DNA of 64,000 nt from Cannabis sativa (Eukaryota > Streptophyta > Magnoliopsida > Rosales > Cannabaceae): the NCBI RefSeq assembly GCF_029168945.1, contig NC_083604.1, positions 69,518,211 to 69,582,210 on the forward strand. Direction: 5' to 3'. How positions within the stretch are numbered: the stretch's first letter is position 1; each line of letters starts with the position of its first letter. Below, piece by piece: positions 47,692-58,260 of the stretch. The translations under genes and the position numbers were made by a program. Below the pieces are notes generated by a model. The model was not told the origin of the DNA. It saw only the letters and a list, made by a program, of their open reading frames with translations, and did no database searches.

Positions 47692-47908
47692 GAAACAATC
47701 GAGGAAATGGTCATTGTGGGAGAGGCAGAGGTCGATCGAACAACAACAATAACAGACCCACCTGCCAAGTGTGTGGGAAGTTTGGGCACTCGGCAGCTAT
47801 CTGTTACAACTGTTACAATGAAGCCTTCATGGGGTCTGATCCTAATATCAGCCAGAATCAATCTAAAAATCCCCCATCAGCTTTCACTGCCTCACCAGAA
47901 GTTGTCGG
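47692..47908 (+). pseudogene. Copia gag zinc-knuckle part
   Basis: Between the two nested LTRs the plus strand encodes an Arg/Gly/Asn-rich stretch, then CQVCGKFGHSAAIC, a CCHC zinc knuckle, and a Ser/Pro-rich tail. It continues the gag interrupted at 44566 and runs into protease after the second nested LTR. Confidence 0.85.
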
Positions 47909-48774
47909 TGTTGTCGAGTGAATTTCGCAACACCAAAACGTACTATTTAATTGATATAAAAGAGAATTTTTAGGGAAATGACAAGTGCGAGTATTCAACC
48001 TAGAATGGCGAGTACTCGACTGGGAATGCAAGAACAAACAACAAGGCTGGAAAAAGTAAACAAGACAAAGAATTATAGTGGTTCAGTCAGATTTCGATCT
48101 GCTTAGTCCACTGTAGCAAAGGATTCGTAGGTGCATTTTCATGGTGGATCACCCCTTTATATACAAAGTAGGTGTCCAATCGGTTACATAAGGATCACAT
48201 TCATTGTTAATCCATTATTTACACATTGAATTGCAATAATTAAACTCAAACAACGTTAACATTAATAAATGTGTGACAGTTACTAAGTTCATCAACGTAT
48301 GCGTCTTCCGCATCTGCGAGTTGACTGTTCATGTTCCGTTTGTTGAGCTCGCAGGATCGCCAGTACGTTTGGAACGTCTGCGTCCTTAGGTAATCGCCCC
48401 TTGTAGATATCGCATGTTGGAGCTAGTAAAATCTGGACATGCGAATTTATATCGGTCTGTCAGGGCTATTGGGTCATTGGGACCAATCTACATCATAGGG
48501 AGTTGGTCTCTATACTTGTCGCGGAAATATAGAGGGGACACTCGCACATGTTCTGGCACATGCGAGTTGGATCTACCCTGGACGATGAGAATTACGGTTA
48601 CGTGGTGCGACTTAAGTCGCACTCGTAGTGTCTCGCTGGTTTTATCCTGAGCGAGGTCTAGACTTCGAGAAGTCTCTCACGGACATTCAGCTTTCATTGG
48701 AAATCTGAATACACGTGTCCTTTAAAGAGGAGTCTGGTCTCGAGTTTCTAGGTGAGAGAAATCTCACTATAACA
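47909..48774. mobile_element. Nested solo LTR (866 bp)
   Basis: Starts TGTTGTCGAGTG and ends CTCACTATAACA (TG...CA), flanked by perfect GTCGG duplications (47904-47908 and 48775-48779). Removing it with one duplication restores a continuous copia frame into the protease. It belongs to a different family from the neighbouring 3.1-kb solo LTR. AATTATAGTGGTTCAG near 48072 is a phrase common in plant LTRs. Confidence 0.93.
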
Positions 48775-49179
48775 GTCGGCAGCGACATTTGGTACGTGGA
48801 TAGCGGAGCAAGCAGCCATGTTACCTCAGATGGAAGCAACATGAGTCAGAAATCTGACTACGGTGGTAAGGACAAGTTGGTTGTGGGTGATGGTCATCAA
48901 GTTACCATCTCTCATATTGGTTACAGTCATATTCCCACAAATGACAGCTTTAAATCCTTAGTGTTAAAAGATGTTTTGCTTGTTCCTGAGATTGCTAAGA
49001 ACCTCATAAGTGTATCTAAACTTGTCACTGATAATGATATTCTTATTGAATTTGACTCTGAATTTTGTTTTGTGAAGGACAAAGCCACAAAGCAGGTTCT
49101 GCTCAAAGGGATGCTTAAAGATGGTCTCTACCAACTCTCTCCCACTCTTTCCAAGTCCACTTGTCATCAAAATCAGTGA
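48775..49179 (+). pseudogene. Copia protease region
   Basis: Begins with DIWYVDSGASSHVTSD, the copia protease active site, followed by the KLVVGDGH and DVLLVPEIAKNLISVSKL blocks that lead to the GAG-pre-integrase domain. A TGA at about 49177 closes the frame; the next segment reopens at 49201. Confidence 0.9.
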
Positions 49180-49200
49180 TCATGTTTTCCTAATGCCTCT

Positions 49201-49983
49201 GTGAAATCTGTCAATGTTGTTCAGCATAGTTCTGTTTTAAATTCCAAGAATGATGTGTGGCATAGGCGCTTAGGCCACCCATCTCTTAGAGTCCTTAAGA
49301 AAGTCTTAAAGTCTAGCAATGTAACTTGTTCTTCTGAATTAAATACAAGCTTTTGTGATGCCTGTCAATATGGGAAATCCCATGCTTTACCATTTAAAAG
49401 TTCTAACAGTAGGGCTACCAAAATGCTAGATTTAGTTCATACCGATATATGGGGTCCATCACCTATAGCATCCAATACAAATTTCAAGTTTTATATTCAT
49501 TTCATTGATGACTATAGCAGGTTCACATGGTTATACCCTTTAAAACACAAATCCGATGCTCTACAAGCCTTTGTCCAATTTAAAAACTTTACTGAAAACC
49601 AATTTGAAACCAAAATTAAGTCAATACGGAGTGATTATGGGGGACAGTACCAAGCCTTTGAGAGTTTAGTTCAAGAACATGGAATTCATTTCCAACATTC
49701 TTGCCCTCACACCTCAGCCCAAAATGGAAGAGTCGAGAGGAAACATCGCCATATAGTGGAAATGGGCTTAACCTTGCTTGCACAAGCAAGTATGCCCTTG
49801 AAGTATTGGGTTGATGCCTTTCAAACATCCGTCTATCTCATAAATAGACTCCCAACACCAATACTTTATGACAAGTCTCCCTTTGAGGTTGTGTACAAAA
49901 AGAAACCTGACTATGGCATGCTGAAAACATTTGGGGCAACATGTTTTCCATGTTTAAGACCATACCAAACCCACAAGTTTTAA
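49201..49983 (+). pseudogene. Copia GAG-pre-integrase and integrase
   Basis: WHRRLGHPS and CDACQYGKSHALPF form the HHCC zinc-binding domain. The integrase core has its acidic triad in HTDIWGP, RSDYGG and GRVERKHR, then SVYLINRLPTP. Integrase would insert element cDNA into the genome. The frame breaks at 49981 inside the HKF segment through small indels; continuation is in another frame from 50002. Confidence 0.92.
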
Positions 49984-50001
49984 TTTCACTCACTTAAGTG
50001 T

Positions 50002-50946
50002 GTGAACCTTGGGTATAGTGAGTCCTTTAAAGGCTACAAGTGTCTAAGTTCCACGGGAAGAGTGTACATATCTAGACATGTTGTGTTTAATGAGCAAGAA
50101 TTTCCTTTTAAAAATGGTTTTCTTAATAATTATGCTCCTGAACATTCTGTTATTATACAACATTCTGCTTGGTCACAACTCCCAAATATGCACTCCTTTG
50201 CTAATAATACATCTCAAGAAAGGATCACTCAAAGGCAAGATGTCCCTGGAGCAGTACCTAACCAGTCATCACCAAGCGAAAATCAGGTAAGTCATTCTTC
50301 TCAATCTCATTCGAACAATATCCATGATCATTTTGATATCATGTCTGAAACTCACACACCAGATAAGCAACTTGAACATACACCAGTGGCTGAAGCACCT
50401 GCTGCAACAGAAATTCCAGCAGCCAGTCCGAATGATAAACCAGCACCACAACCTTCACATCCCATGATAACTCGGTCCAAGAGTGGAATTTTTAAGCCCA
50501 AAGTCTACTTCAGTAAAACAAAATGGAATCCTGAAAAAGAGGAACCAAGAAGTGTAACTGAAGCTCTTAGTCACCCTAGTTGGAATGGAGCTATGACTAA
50601 TGAAGTTGGTGCTCTCAAAGCAAAGAAAACATACACTTTGGTACCATATTCAGATGCATACAATGTGATTGGATGCAAGTGGGTTTATAAAATTAAAAGA
50701 AATGCAGATGGTTCTCTCCAAAGACTCAAAGCGAGACTCGTTGCCAAAGGATTTCATCAAAGGCCAAGACTTGACTATAGTGAAACTTTCAGTCCAGTTG
50801 TCAAGGCCTCCACCATTCGAATTGTACTCACCATTGCTGTCTCAAACAACTGGGAAATTCGTCAATTGGATATCAACAATGCCTTCCTTAATAGGCACCT
50901 TGAAGAGGATGTTTATATGTATCAACCCGAGGGTTCTATGGTTTGA
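50002..50946 (+). pseudogene. Copia integrase tail and reverse transcriptase, first half
   Basis: LGYSESFKGYKCLSS and the variable integrase tail lead into MITRSKSGIFKP. Reverse transcriptase follows: NVIGCKWVYKIKRNADG, ARLVAKGFHQ, YSETFSPVVKASTIR and QLDINNAFLNRHLEEDVYM. A short deletion at about 50935 removes the segment before YGLKQAPRAW and shifts the frame. Confidence 0.92.
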
Positions 50947-51578
50947 AACAAGCTCCTCGAGCATGGTTCGACAAGCTGAAAAACACCTTGCTGAACTGGA
51001 ACTTCAAGAACTCCAGAGCCGACACTTCCATGTTTTACTATAAGGATGAAAAGTTAATTATCTTTGTGCTTATTTATGTCGATGATATAGTTGGCACAGG
51101 GAATGTTAACTCAAAACTCCAAAGCTTTATACAACAACTCAACAAGCTTTTTGCTCTCAAGGATTTGGGACAACTTCACTACTTTCTTGGCATTGAGGTT
51201 ACACGGGATGACACAGGATTGTATCTTACACAAAGGAAGTACATTGAAGAGCTCTTGGAGAAAAATGATATGACCAACCTCAAGCCATGTCCTACACCAA
51301 TTGCCACGGGAAAAGCTATGTCTATCAATGATGGAGAGAAACTTGGCAATCCTACTGTCTACCATAGCTTAATTGGAGGGCTGCAATACTTGTGTAATAC
51401 CAGACCCGATATTTGCTTCGCGGTAAATAAGCTGAGTCAGTATCTCAAGGCACCAACAACAGTTCATTGGGGAACAGCAAAGAGGATCTTGAGATACCTC
51501 AAAGGGACAATAGATTATGGTCTCCACATCTGTCATAGTCACAAGCTAAACATTGCTGGTTTTTCAGATGCCGATTGA
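50943..51578 (+). pseudogene. Copia reverse transcriptase second half and RNase H start
   Basis: Starts at KQAPRAWFDKLK and includes the intact catalytic YVDD (in LIYVDDIVGTGN), LKDLGQLHYFLGIEV, the YRSLIGGLQYL-type block (HSLIGGLQYL) and RILRYLKGT. It ends at a TGA after FSDAD, where copia elements normally have Trp (TGG), so one base change makes the stop. Downstream sequence stays in the same frame. Confidence 0.92.
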
Positions 51579-52049
51579 GCATGTTGCATAGATGACTGGA
51601 AGTCGGTTGGTGGATATTGTGTGTATCTTGGAGACACACTAGTTTCATGGTCTTCTAAAAAGCAAGCGGTTGTTTCAAGATCGAGTACCGAGTCCGAGTA
51701 TAGAGCTTTGGCTCTTGTCACTGCTGAGATTACTTGGATCGAATCATTATTGAAAGAGTTGGGATATCCACTGCCTGGAGTCTCTGTAACCTGGTGCGAC
51801 AATATGATTGCAAGCGCACTTGCTTCCAATCCAGTCTACCACGCACGGACTAAACACATAGAACTCGATGTTCATTTTGTTCGGGACAAAATTTTGAAGA
51901 AAGAACTTGAAGTGAGATACATTCCTTCCTCAGATCAAATTGCAGACTGTTTAACTAAAGCCTTGCCTCACTCAAGGTTTCATCTGCTCACTTCCAAACT
52001 TGGTGTGATTGCTTCCCCCCTTCGTTTGAGGGGTGATGTTGAGAATTAA
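51579..52049 (+). pseudogene. Copia RNase H
   Basis: Continues in frame after the TGA, with LVSWSSKKQAVVSRSSTESEYRA interrupted nowhere else. TWCDN, HARTKHIELDVHFVRD and QIADCLTKALP follow in copia order. The frame closes inside the start of the 3' LTR. RNase H would remove element RNA during reverse transcription. Confidence 0.92.
52026..52036 (+). other. Polypurine tract before the 3' LTR
   Basis: TTGAGGGGTGA abuts the 3' LTR and is the expected plus-strand primer position. Confidence 0.6.
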
Positions 52050-52338
52050 GGTTCATCACATCCCCTGCTACTCATCACAAAGGAGTCCTGCCCATTTGTC
52101 TGCAGTCAGCATCGTGCATTAGGGAATTAGAATATTCCTTCTGTTATTTGCTTTTCTTATGTAATCATTGAATTGTACTAGAGTATCTTTTCGGTTATGC
52201 ATTCTCTATTGTATATTGCCACTTGTCTTCATCACAGTGACTCAATGATTGTATCCTTAAGTATATATATTGAATGCAAACCCCTCAGCCTCCTTGAGCT
52301 AAGTTTTCCCATTTAGTAAATTACCATCTTTTCTATCT
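52037..52338 (+). repeat. 3' LTR of the copia element (TG...CT)
   Basis: 302 bases, same ends as the 5' LTR, followed by GAGCA. CAATGATTG recurs at 52244-52252. Confidence 0.93.
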
Positions 52339-52359
52339 GAGCATATATATATATATATA

Positions 52360-53631
52360 CTAGTAAAAAATTACGTGCGATGCACGTATACTAAATTTTA
52401 TGCTAATTTTTTCTATGTTATTTGAAAGTGATACAATTAAAAATTAAAGAAAAAATATTATTAATTATTATGTGAGATTATATTATTATGTGTACAGGAA
52501 GAAATCACAAATTAATTAATCTTATAATAATCTTAAGATTAATCAAATAGGGTTCTACATATATGAACAATAAATAATCACGTAAAAATCAAAAATAATT
52601 ATTTGAATAAAGAATTCAATATACACTGTTATATATATGAATCCCATTAATCAAAAATAATTATTCAATATATGAACAATAATTTGTCACGCTATATGTT
52701 TCTCAATAAAGAAATCCACGTCAAAAATAAATAATACATATAATACAGATCTTTGTAATAGAGTACCTAAAAGAAACAAAACTTCAGTTACCATAATCGG
52801 AAAAGGTTTAAGTGAACTAAATAATGACTAAGAAGATCTAAATATAAAATGAAAATAACATGTGTTATATGAGTATGATTTTTTTGCTATATGAGCATGA
52901 TTGATCCAAGAGAAAATAGAAAAACCTATAAACATATAAATATACTTAATATTAATTTTGAGAAAGAAACAATTCAATTGTAAACAATTCTAAATATCAG
53001 CTTGACAATTTCAACACACTAATTACTCATTAAATAACCATAATTTATACATCATGATAATTTTATTATATTTGATATCAAATGATAAAGATTATTGATG
53101 TTTTCAGCCATGAATTACACACTATGATCAAAAAGTAATGCTCATTTATTGTATATTTCAAATAAACTCAAATTTCCATGAATGTCCCTAATAAGATATA
53201 AACAACAAAGTTGTAAATTAAAAAAAAGGTAGCAAAATTTCAGTTAATATAAGAAATAGAATAAATTGAAGCTCATTAATTGTATATTTCAAAGAAACTC
53301 AAATTTCCATGAATGTCTCTAATAAGATATAAACAATAAAGTTGTAAATTAAAAAAAAGTAGCAAAATTTCAGTTAATATAAGAAATAGAATAAATTAAA
53401 GATTTATACAATACTGGACTTTGAACTCTTAGGGTTTTAGAACCCTATTTTTTTTTGGATGTAATGGAATTTATTTTATTATATATAAATAAAAAGTGAC
53501 CCATGAATTTCTCATAAATTATTTTATTTTTAATAATAAATCATTTTATTTTTAATATAAATAAAAAAGCACCCATAAATTTCTCATAAACCAAGAATTC
53601 GGTTATATAGGCACACTTTATATAGAATAGA
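52360..53631 (-). mobile_element. Non-autonomous Helitron
   Basis: On the minus strand it starts TCTATTCTATATAAAGTGTG and ends with a TACGTGCATCGCACGTA hairpin, a short T-rich spacer and CTAG, and it sits between A and T. These are the Helitron end rules. Length 1,272 bases, with no rep/helicase frame. It contains a ~130-base tandem duplication (about 53143-53400). The element at 63246 shares its 3' end and interior. Confidence 0.8.
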
Positions 53632-54146
53632 TATATATACCGAGAACTACAATAGTTTAAAACTTCAACAATATAAAAGACTATTCTTAAATGCATGGTA
53701 CACTAAATTATTTGATTTTCTCCGTTAATAATAAATAAAACCCCATATAAGTAATTTAAGATAGATAATATTTAATAGTATTTTCTTTTAATGAGTGTTT
53801 TTATAGGAAAATGGTAATTCTAGAAGAGAAGAAGAGAAGAAGAAGAGAAAAATCATAAATGTACAACAGCAAAAACTCAATCGTATTTGTTTTAGATTTA
53901 ATGGGATTTATTTTATTTATTTTATTATATATAAATAAAAAGTGACTCATGAATTTCGAATAAACTATTTTATTTTTAATAATAAATTATTTTATTTTTA
54001 ATATAAATAAAAAGTGACCCATGAATTTCTCATAAATTATTTAATTTTTAATAATAAATCATTTTATTTTTAATATAAATAAAAAGTCTCCCACGAATTT
54101 CTCATAAACCAAGAATTCGGTTATATAGGCACACTTTATATAGAAT

Positions 54147-54149
<3 letters not shown>
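53632..54149 (-). mobile_element. Truncated Helitron, 5' part
   Basis: A second copy of the Helitron 5' end (TCTATTCTATATAAAGTGTG on the minus strand, ending at 54149) with ~200 bases of sub-terminal sequence matching 53470-53631. No separate hairpin end is found, so it is a truncated copy or an internal duplication. Confidence 0.6.
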
Positions 54150-54180
<31 letters not shown>

Positions 54181-54772
54181 AATTGGGGATAAGTTGTATT
54201 GGGATTGATTAGGTTTTCCTTCAAAATATTTGAATAGTTTTATACTAAATGCTATAATATTAAAATTAAGGACCTAACTGCAGTACTTGGATTAGGTGAT
54301 AATTTTTGAGAAAATGCTTCATTAATCGTAATTTTGTGGTCAATGGAATTATAGTAATATGTATTTTCAATTTGATTCCCATTTCATTTTAATTAATAAA
54401 AGATGTCTTGAAATTGCATGCGGACATAATCCTAAAGCATCTAAGAGGTATCATATCATAGTTAGGCTACTAAATTAACATGGATGGCCCTTAAAGGCAA
54501 ATAATTGGGGAAAAAGAGTACTAAATATATATTGGTATTTTGGTACTGTGTGAGGGAATATGTGTGCCCACTTGAACTGATTTTTTTCCAACATGGACGG
54601 TGGAAATATGGTATTTATGGAAGTTGAAGTAACATCACCATATTCAGTGGCCTTTAGGATCTGTTCTCTTCTATTTCATACATAAAAGTTATTCTATATA
54701 TCATTTGACATTTTGGCTATTTTTTTAATTTCTATATAGGAGAGCATTTTTTCTAGGTATTTATTTGAAATA
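54150..54772. other. Intergenic sequence between Helitrons
   Basis: No coding signature or repeats recognised beyond a TA tract at its left end. Confidence 0.5.
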
Positions 54773-55471
54773 CTAGGTGAATGTACGTGCCGAGCCACGT
54801 ATTGCTAGTTTCATTTAAGATTTTGGTCTTTTTAAGATTTTGAATGTATTTTATTTTTAAAGATTACAAATTTTTTGTTTGAAATAATTAAATATTTATA
54901 TTTGAAATATTATTTAATAATGTATTAAAAATAATATTAGTGTAATTATAAAATTGTAAATAAATTTATTATTGGAGTAGTAGATTATTCTATTTAGTTC
55001 TTTTTTTAACATAACATTGTAATGTAAGTTTATATCTATAAATATTCTGTAAAGTGTTAATATTATATGAACATCTCCATTTATAAAGCTAAAAAGTGAG
55101 TCAATGACAAAAGTGGTATATCTGCAATCACACAAAGATAGAAGTGGTTTTCTGCTTCCTATGCTTATCTAGAGAAAACATTAGATAAGTGAGGTTAACT
55201 TTAATATATAAAGATTTTTCTTTTTAAAAAATAAATAAAAAAAATTATTAATATTCTCCCAAGATGTTTGTTAGAGAGATATGTGGCTAAGATGATTTTT
55301 TTAATTTAAAAAGAGATTATTAATATTTAAAAGATTGTTTAATTTTTTGGGTTTATTTATTAACGGGAGATCAAACCTAATCGTTAAATTTAACAGAATA
55401 TTCTTTTATTTTTAAGTATATTCTGTTAAACCAAGAAATGCCGTTAGATAGGCACTTTTAATATATAAAGA
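54773..55471 (-). mobile_element. Non-autonomous Helitron, second family, copy 1
   Basis: Minus strand: starts TCTTTATATATTAAAAGTGC, ends with hairpin ACGTGGCTCGGCACGTAC, then ATTCACCTAG, and sits between A and T. Its interior is nearly identical to 55531-56248. No coding sequence. Confidence 0.85.
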
Positions 55472-55530
55472 TATAATTTAAAATGAATTAAATAATGTGT
55501 ATATATATATTAATAACATATATATATATA

Positions 55531-56248
55531 CTAGGTGAATGTACGTGCCGAGCCACGTACTGCTAGTTTCATTTAAGATTTTGGTCTTTTTAAGATTTTG
55601 AATGTATTTTATTTTTAAAGACTACAAATTTTTTGTTTGAAAAAATTAAATATTTATATTTGAAATATTATTTAATAATGTATTAAAAATAATATTAGTG
55701 TAATTATAAAATTGTAAATAAATTTATTATTGGAGTAGTAGATTATTCTATTTAGTTCTTTTTTTAACATAGCATTGTAATGTAAATTTATATCTATAAA
55801 TATTCTGTAAAGTGTTAATATTATATGAACATCTCCATTTATAAAGCTAAAAAGTGGGTCAATGACAAAAGTGGTATATATGCAATCACACAAAGATAGA
55901 AGTGGTATTTCTGCTTCCTATGCTTATCCAGAGAAAACATTAGATAACGTGAGGTTAACTTTAATATATAAAGATTTTTTTTAAAAAAAAAATAAATAAA
56001 AAAAATTATTAATATTCTCTCAAGATAAGTTTGTTAGAGAGATATGTGGCTAAGATGATTTTTTTTTTAATTTAAAAATAGATTATTAATATTTAAAAGA
56101 TTGTTTAATTTTTTGGTTTAATTATTGGGTTTATTTGTTAACGGGAGATCAAACCTAATCGTTAAATTTAACCGAATATTCTTTATTTTTAAGTATATTC
56201 TGTTAAACCAAGAAATGCCGTTAGATAGACACTTTTAATATATAAAGA
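55531..56248 (-). mobile_element. Non-autonomous Helitron, second family, copy 2
   Basis: Same ends and orientation as copy 1, 59 bases away from it. The hairpin GTACGTGGCTCGGCACGTAC is perfect here. It also sits between A and T. Differences from copy 1 are few, mostly short indels. Confidence 0.85.
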
Positions 56249-56528
56249 TACCTTTTCCATATTATAAAAATAAAAACTATTTAACATTTTTGTCTCCCAA
56301 ATTAGGACCAATATATTATTGTGACTCCTGATGACGTGGTTGTTTAGACAATTATCATATTAGTGCCACGTGTCTAATTTAAAATTAAAAAAAATGACAT
56401 TTTTAAAAGATCCTTAAACTAAAAATTCAATTAATTTAAAAAGATAAACATAACTAAATTAAAAACTCTCAAATTATTTTTTAAAATTTTAATACACTTG
56501 TGGCATTGACAAGGTGTAGTGGCAATTG
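56249..56528. other. Short intergenic stretch
   Basis: AT-rich, no element ends or coding sequence recognised. Confidence 0.4.
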
Positions 56529-57470
56529 TGTCGGAACTTATTTTACTAGGATCATAATTTACTAATATGTATATTTGATTATCACATAAATAATCTAACA
56601 TCCTAAAATATAAATTTCATAAAACGACATATAACACGTATAAAGTTTAAGATTCTTTACACTGAAGGCAGTGAAAATAAGTGACTCCATCCATTCAATT
56701 ACTCTAATCCTAGATTCTCTTTTTGTTGCACGGTATTGCCAATTAATGAACATGAATTACTTTTCTTTAGTCAAATAGTGACAATTTACACAGTCTTTCA
56801 CAAAGATCTGAGTATGACCTTAAATAGAGTAGGCTAGTACTTAATGCACTATAGGGTTGATTTATAGAGAGTGAATTCGAATTGAATAGAGAGGAACGCT
56901 TTTTTTTATTCACTTAGGACTAGGGTTTTAGTGTCTCGCCAAAAACTTGTAAATCAAATATTTATCATATTCTATATATAAGCTCTCTCTAAAATAGGGT
57001 TTAGATTAGATGGGTTTAGAAAAAGATAATGGACTCTAAACAAAAAAATCTAGGCCGAAATGAGGAAATTACACTCTATACCCTTTTTATATTGTTCTCT
57101 TTTATTTTTACCCTCTTTTCTAAAGTCTATCATTTTTACTTCTTTTTTTAAATATTGTACCAATTTTGTCCTTGTCACTTCAAGATACTCTCCATGTGAC
57201 TCTCTTATGTTAGGGTATTTTGGGTACAATACATATAAAAGAAGTATGTTTCAATTAAATATAAAATTAAAGGTAAATTTGATTAATTGATTAATAAAAG
57301 TGGTATTTTTCAACTTATCCCGGCCGAAATCTCCTTAAGCCCAAGGACTTCAATTTTTTTCTATTTTGATTCATTTAAAGAAACATTTATTTCTTTTTCT
57401 TATTTTACTATTTATCTAATTAATTTATTTCAATATCACATTTATCTATTTAAATACCATCATGTGGAAA
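56529..57470. mobile_element. Diverged LTR fragment related to the 1.9-kb solo LTR family
   Basis: TGTCGGAACTTATTTTACTA at the left end parallels TGTTGGAAATTATTTTACCA of the solo LTRs at 24283 and 35431. Later words (a ttacact-gcagtg block, TCACTTAGGACTAGGG) follow the same general order. The right end is lost. A Mutator-type MITE is inserted at 57062. Confidence 0.5.
57062..57321. mobile_element. Mutator-type MITE (260 bp) with 9-bp target duplication
   Basis: Flanked by perfect GGCCGAAAT on both sides (57053-57061 and 57322-57330). The ends GAGGAAATTACACTCTATAC and (reverse complement) GGGATAAGTTGAAAAATACC are only weakly inverted, resembling the GGGAAAATTACAC-like tips of plant MULEs. Non-coding. 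Confidence 0.75.
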
Positions 57471-57671
57471 GAAAAGGAACCAACACAAGTACAACTCATC
57501 ACCATTGTTCCTGAATAAACTTAGAGAAGAAACAAATGAATCAAAATTAAAATAATGTATCACGAGAGAAGAAGAAGAAATTAGTAAACAAATTCTTTAA
57601 AGAATGGTCCTTTTTTATATAAAAAAAAATCAAGACAAAAAATAATAAGGAAAGAGAAACATATTAGAATA

Positions 57672-58260
57672 TTAAATAAAAAAACTCCAATTAATATGCA
57701 AAGTAAACATGTGGAGTAAAAAAACAAAGAAAGACAATAGGACCAAGACAAAAAAAATACTAGTGGTCTTAGTAAAAACAAAAAAAACAGCAATGCGAGA
57801 TGAACCTTTCGTGGCCGGAGAGGGAACCACCACTACAGATGGAAAAGCAATATCGACAAAGGCTGCTGAGATAGTAGGAAACACCATCGTGTGTATAGGA
57901 AAGAAAGAACAAACCTTTTTAGGAGCTTTGAATTTTTTTTGATCGACTTGGCTGCAAGGGCAATATGAGAAGATCTGCAGCAGCAACAACAACCTTTGAA
58001 GAAGATGATCGAAATTTCGCTTTTACCCTAGCCATCACCGATGGTTCAATCGAAAAAGTGCCAACATTTTCGACTCGAGATGGAACCACCACTTTAGATG
58101 GTGGTGCATCGACTCCAAGATCAAAGGAGATATCATGAAATACCATGGGATATTTTTTGGAGAGAGAAAAAACTTTCTTTCGAGCCTTAATCTTGGTGGT
58201 GCGACCAATAGATGCCATTGGAGCTATTGCAGGTGGCGGGGTGGTCGAAATTAAAACCAA
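57672..58260 (-). pseudogene. Unrecognised ORF pair with internal duplication
   Basis: Two overlapping minus-strand frames, 57919-58260 and 57672-57992, are GC-richer than their surroundings. Each carries a related module: a basic KKV(F/C)S start, then PMVFHDIS or TMVFPTIS, then PSKVVVPS or PSVVVVPS. This indicates a duplication of ~45 codons followed by a frameshift. I recognise no domain. It could be the relic of a host gene or of a transposon accessory protein. No start context, introns or flanking target duplication help to decide. Confidence 0.35.

Larger units (their letters stand above)
43340..52338 (+). mobile_element. Ty1/copia retrotransposon with two nested solo LTRs
   Basis: LTRs at 43340-43642 and 52037-52338, target duplication GAGCA (43335-43339 and 52339-52343), iMet primer site, and gag, protease, integrase, reverse transcriptase and RNase H in copia order. 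Without its two nested solo LTRs (3,125 and 866 bases plus duplications) it is about 5.0 kb, a normal copia length. Stops and frameshifts disable it. My hand count of LTR differences is 8 substitutions and one indel over 303 bases, about 2.6 percent, so insertion dates to very roughly one to two million years at commonly used plant rates. Confidence 0.95.

Noticed and set aside
54914..55893. Duplicate 73-codon minus-strand frames at 54914-55135 and 55672-55893
   Set aside because: They are conserved only because the two Helitron copies are nearly identical; composition is Ile/Asn/Leu-rich and typical of AT-rich DNA.
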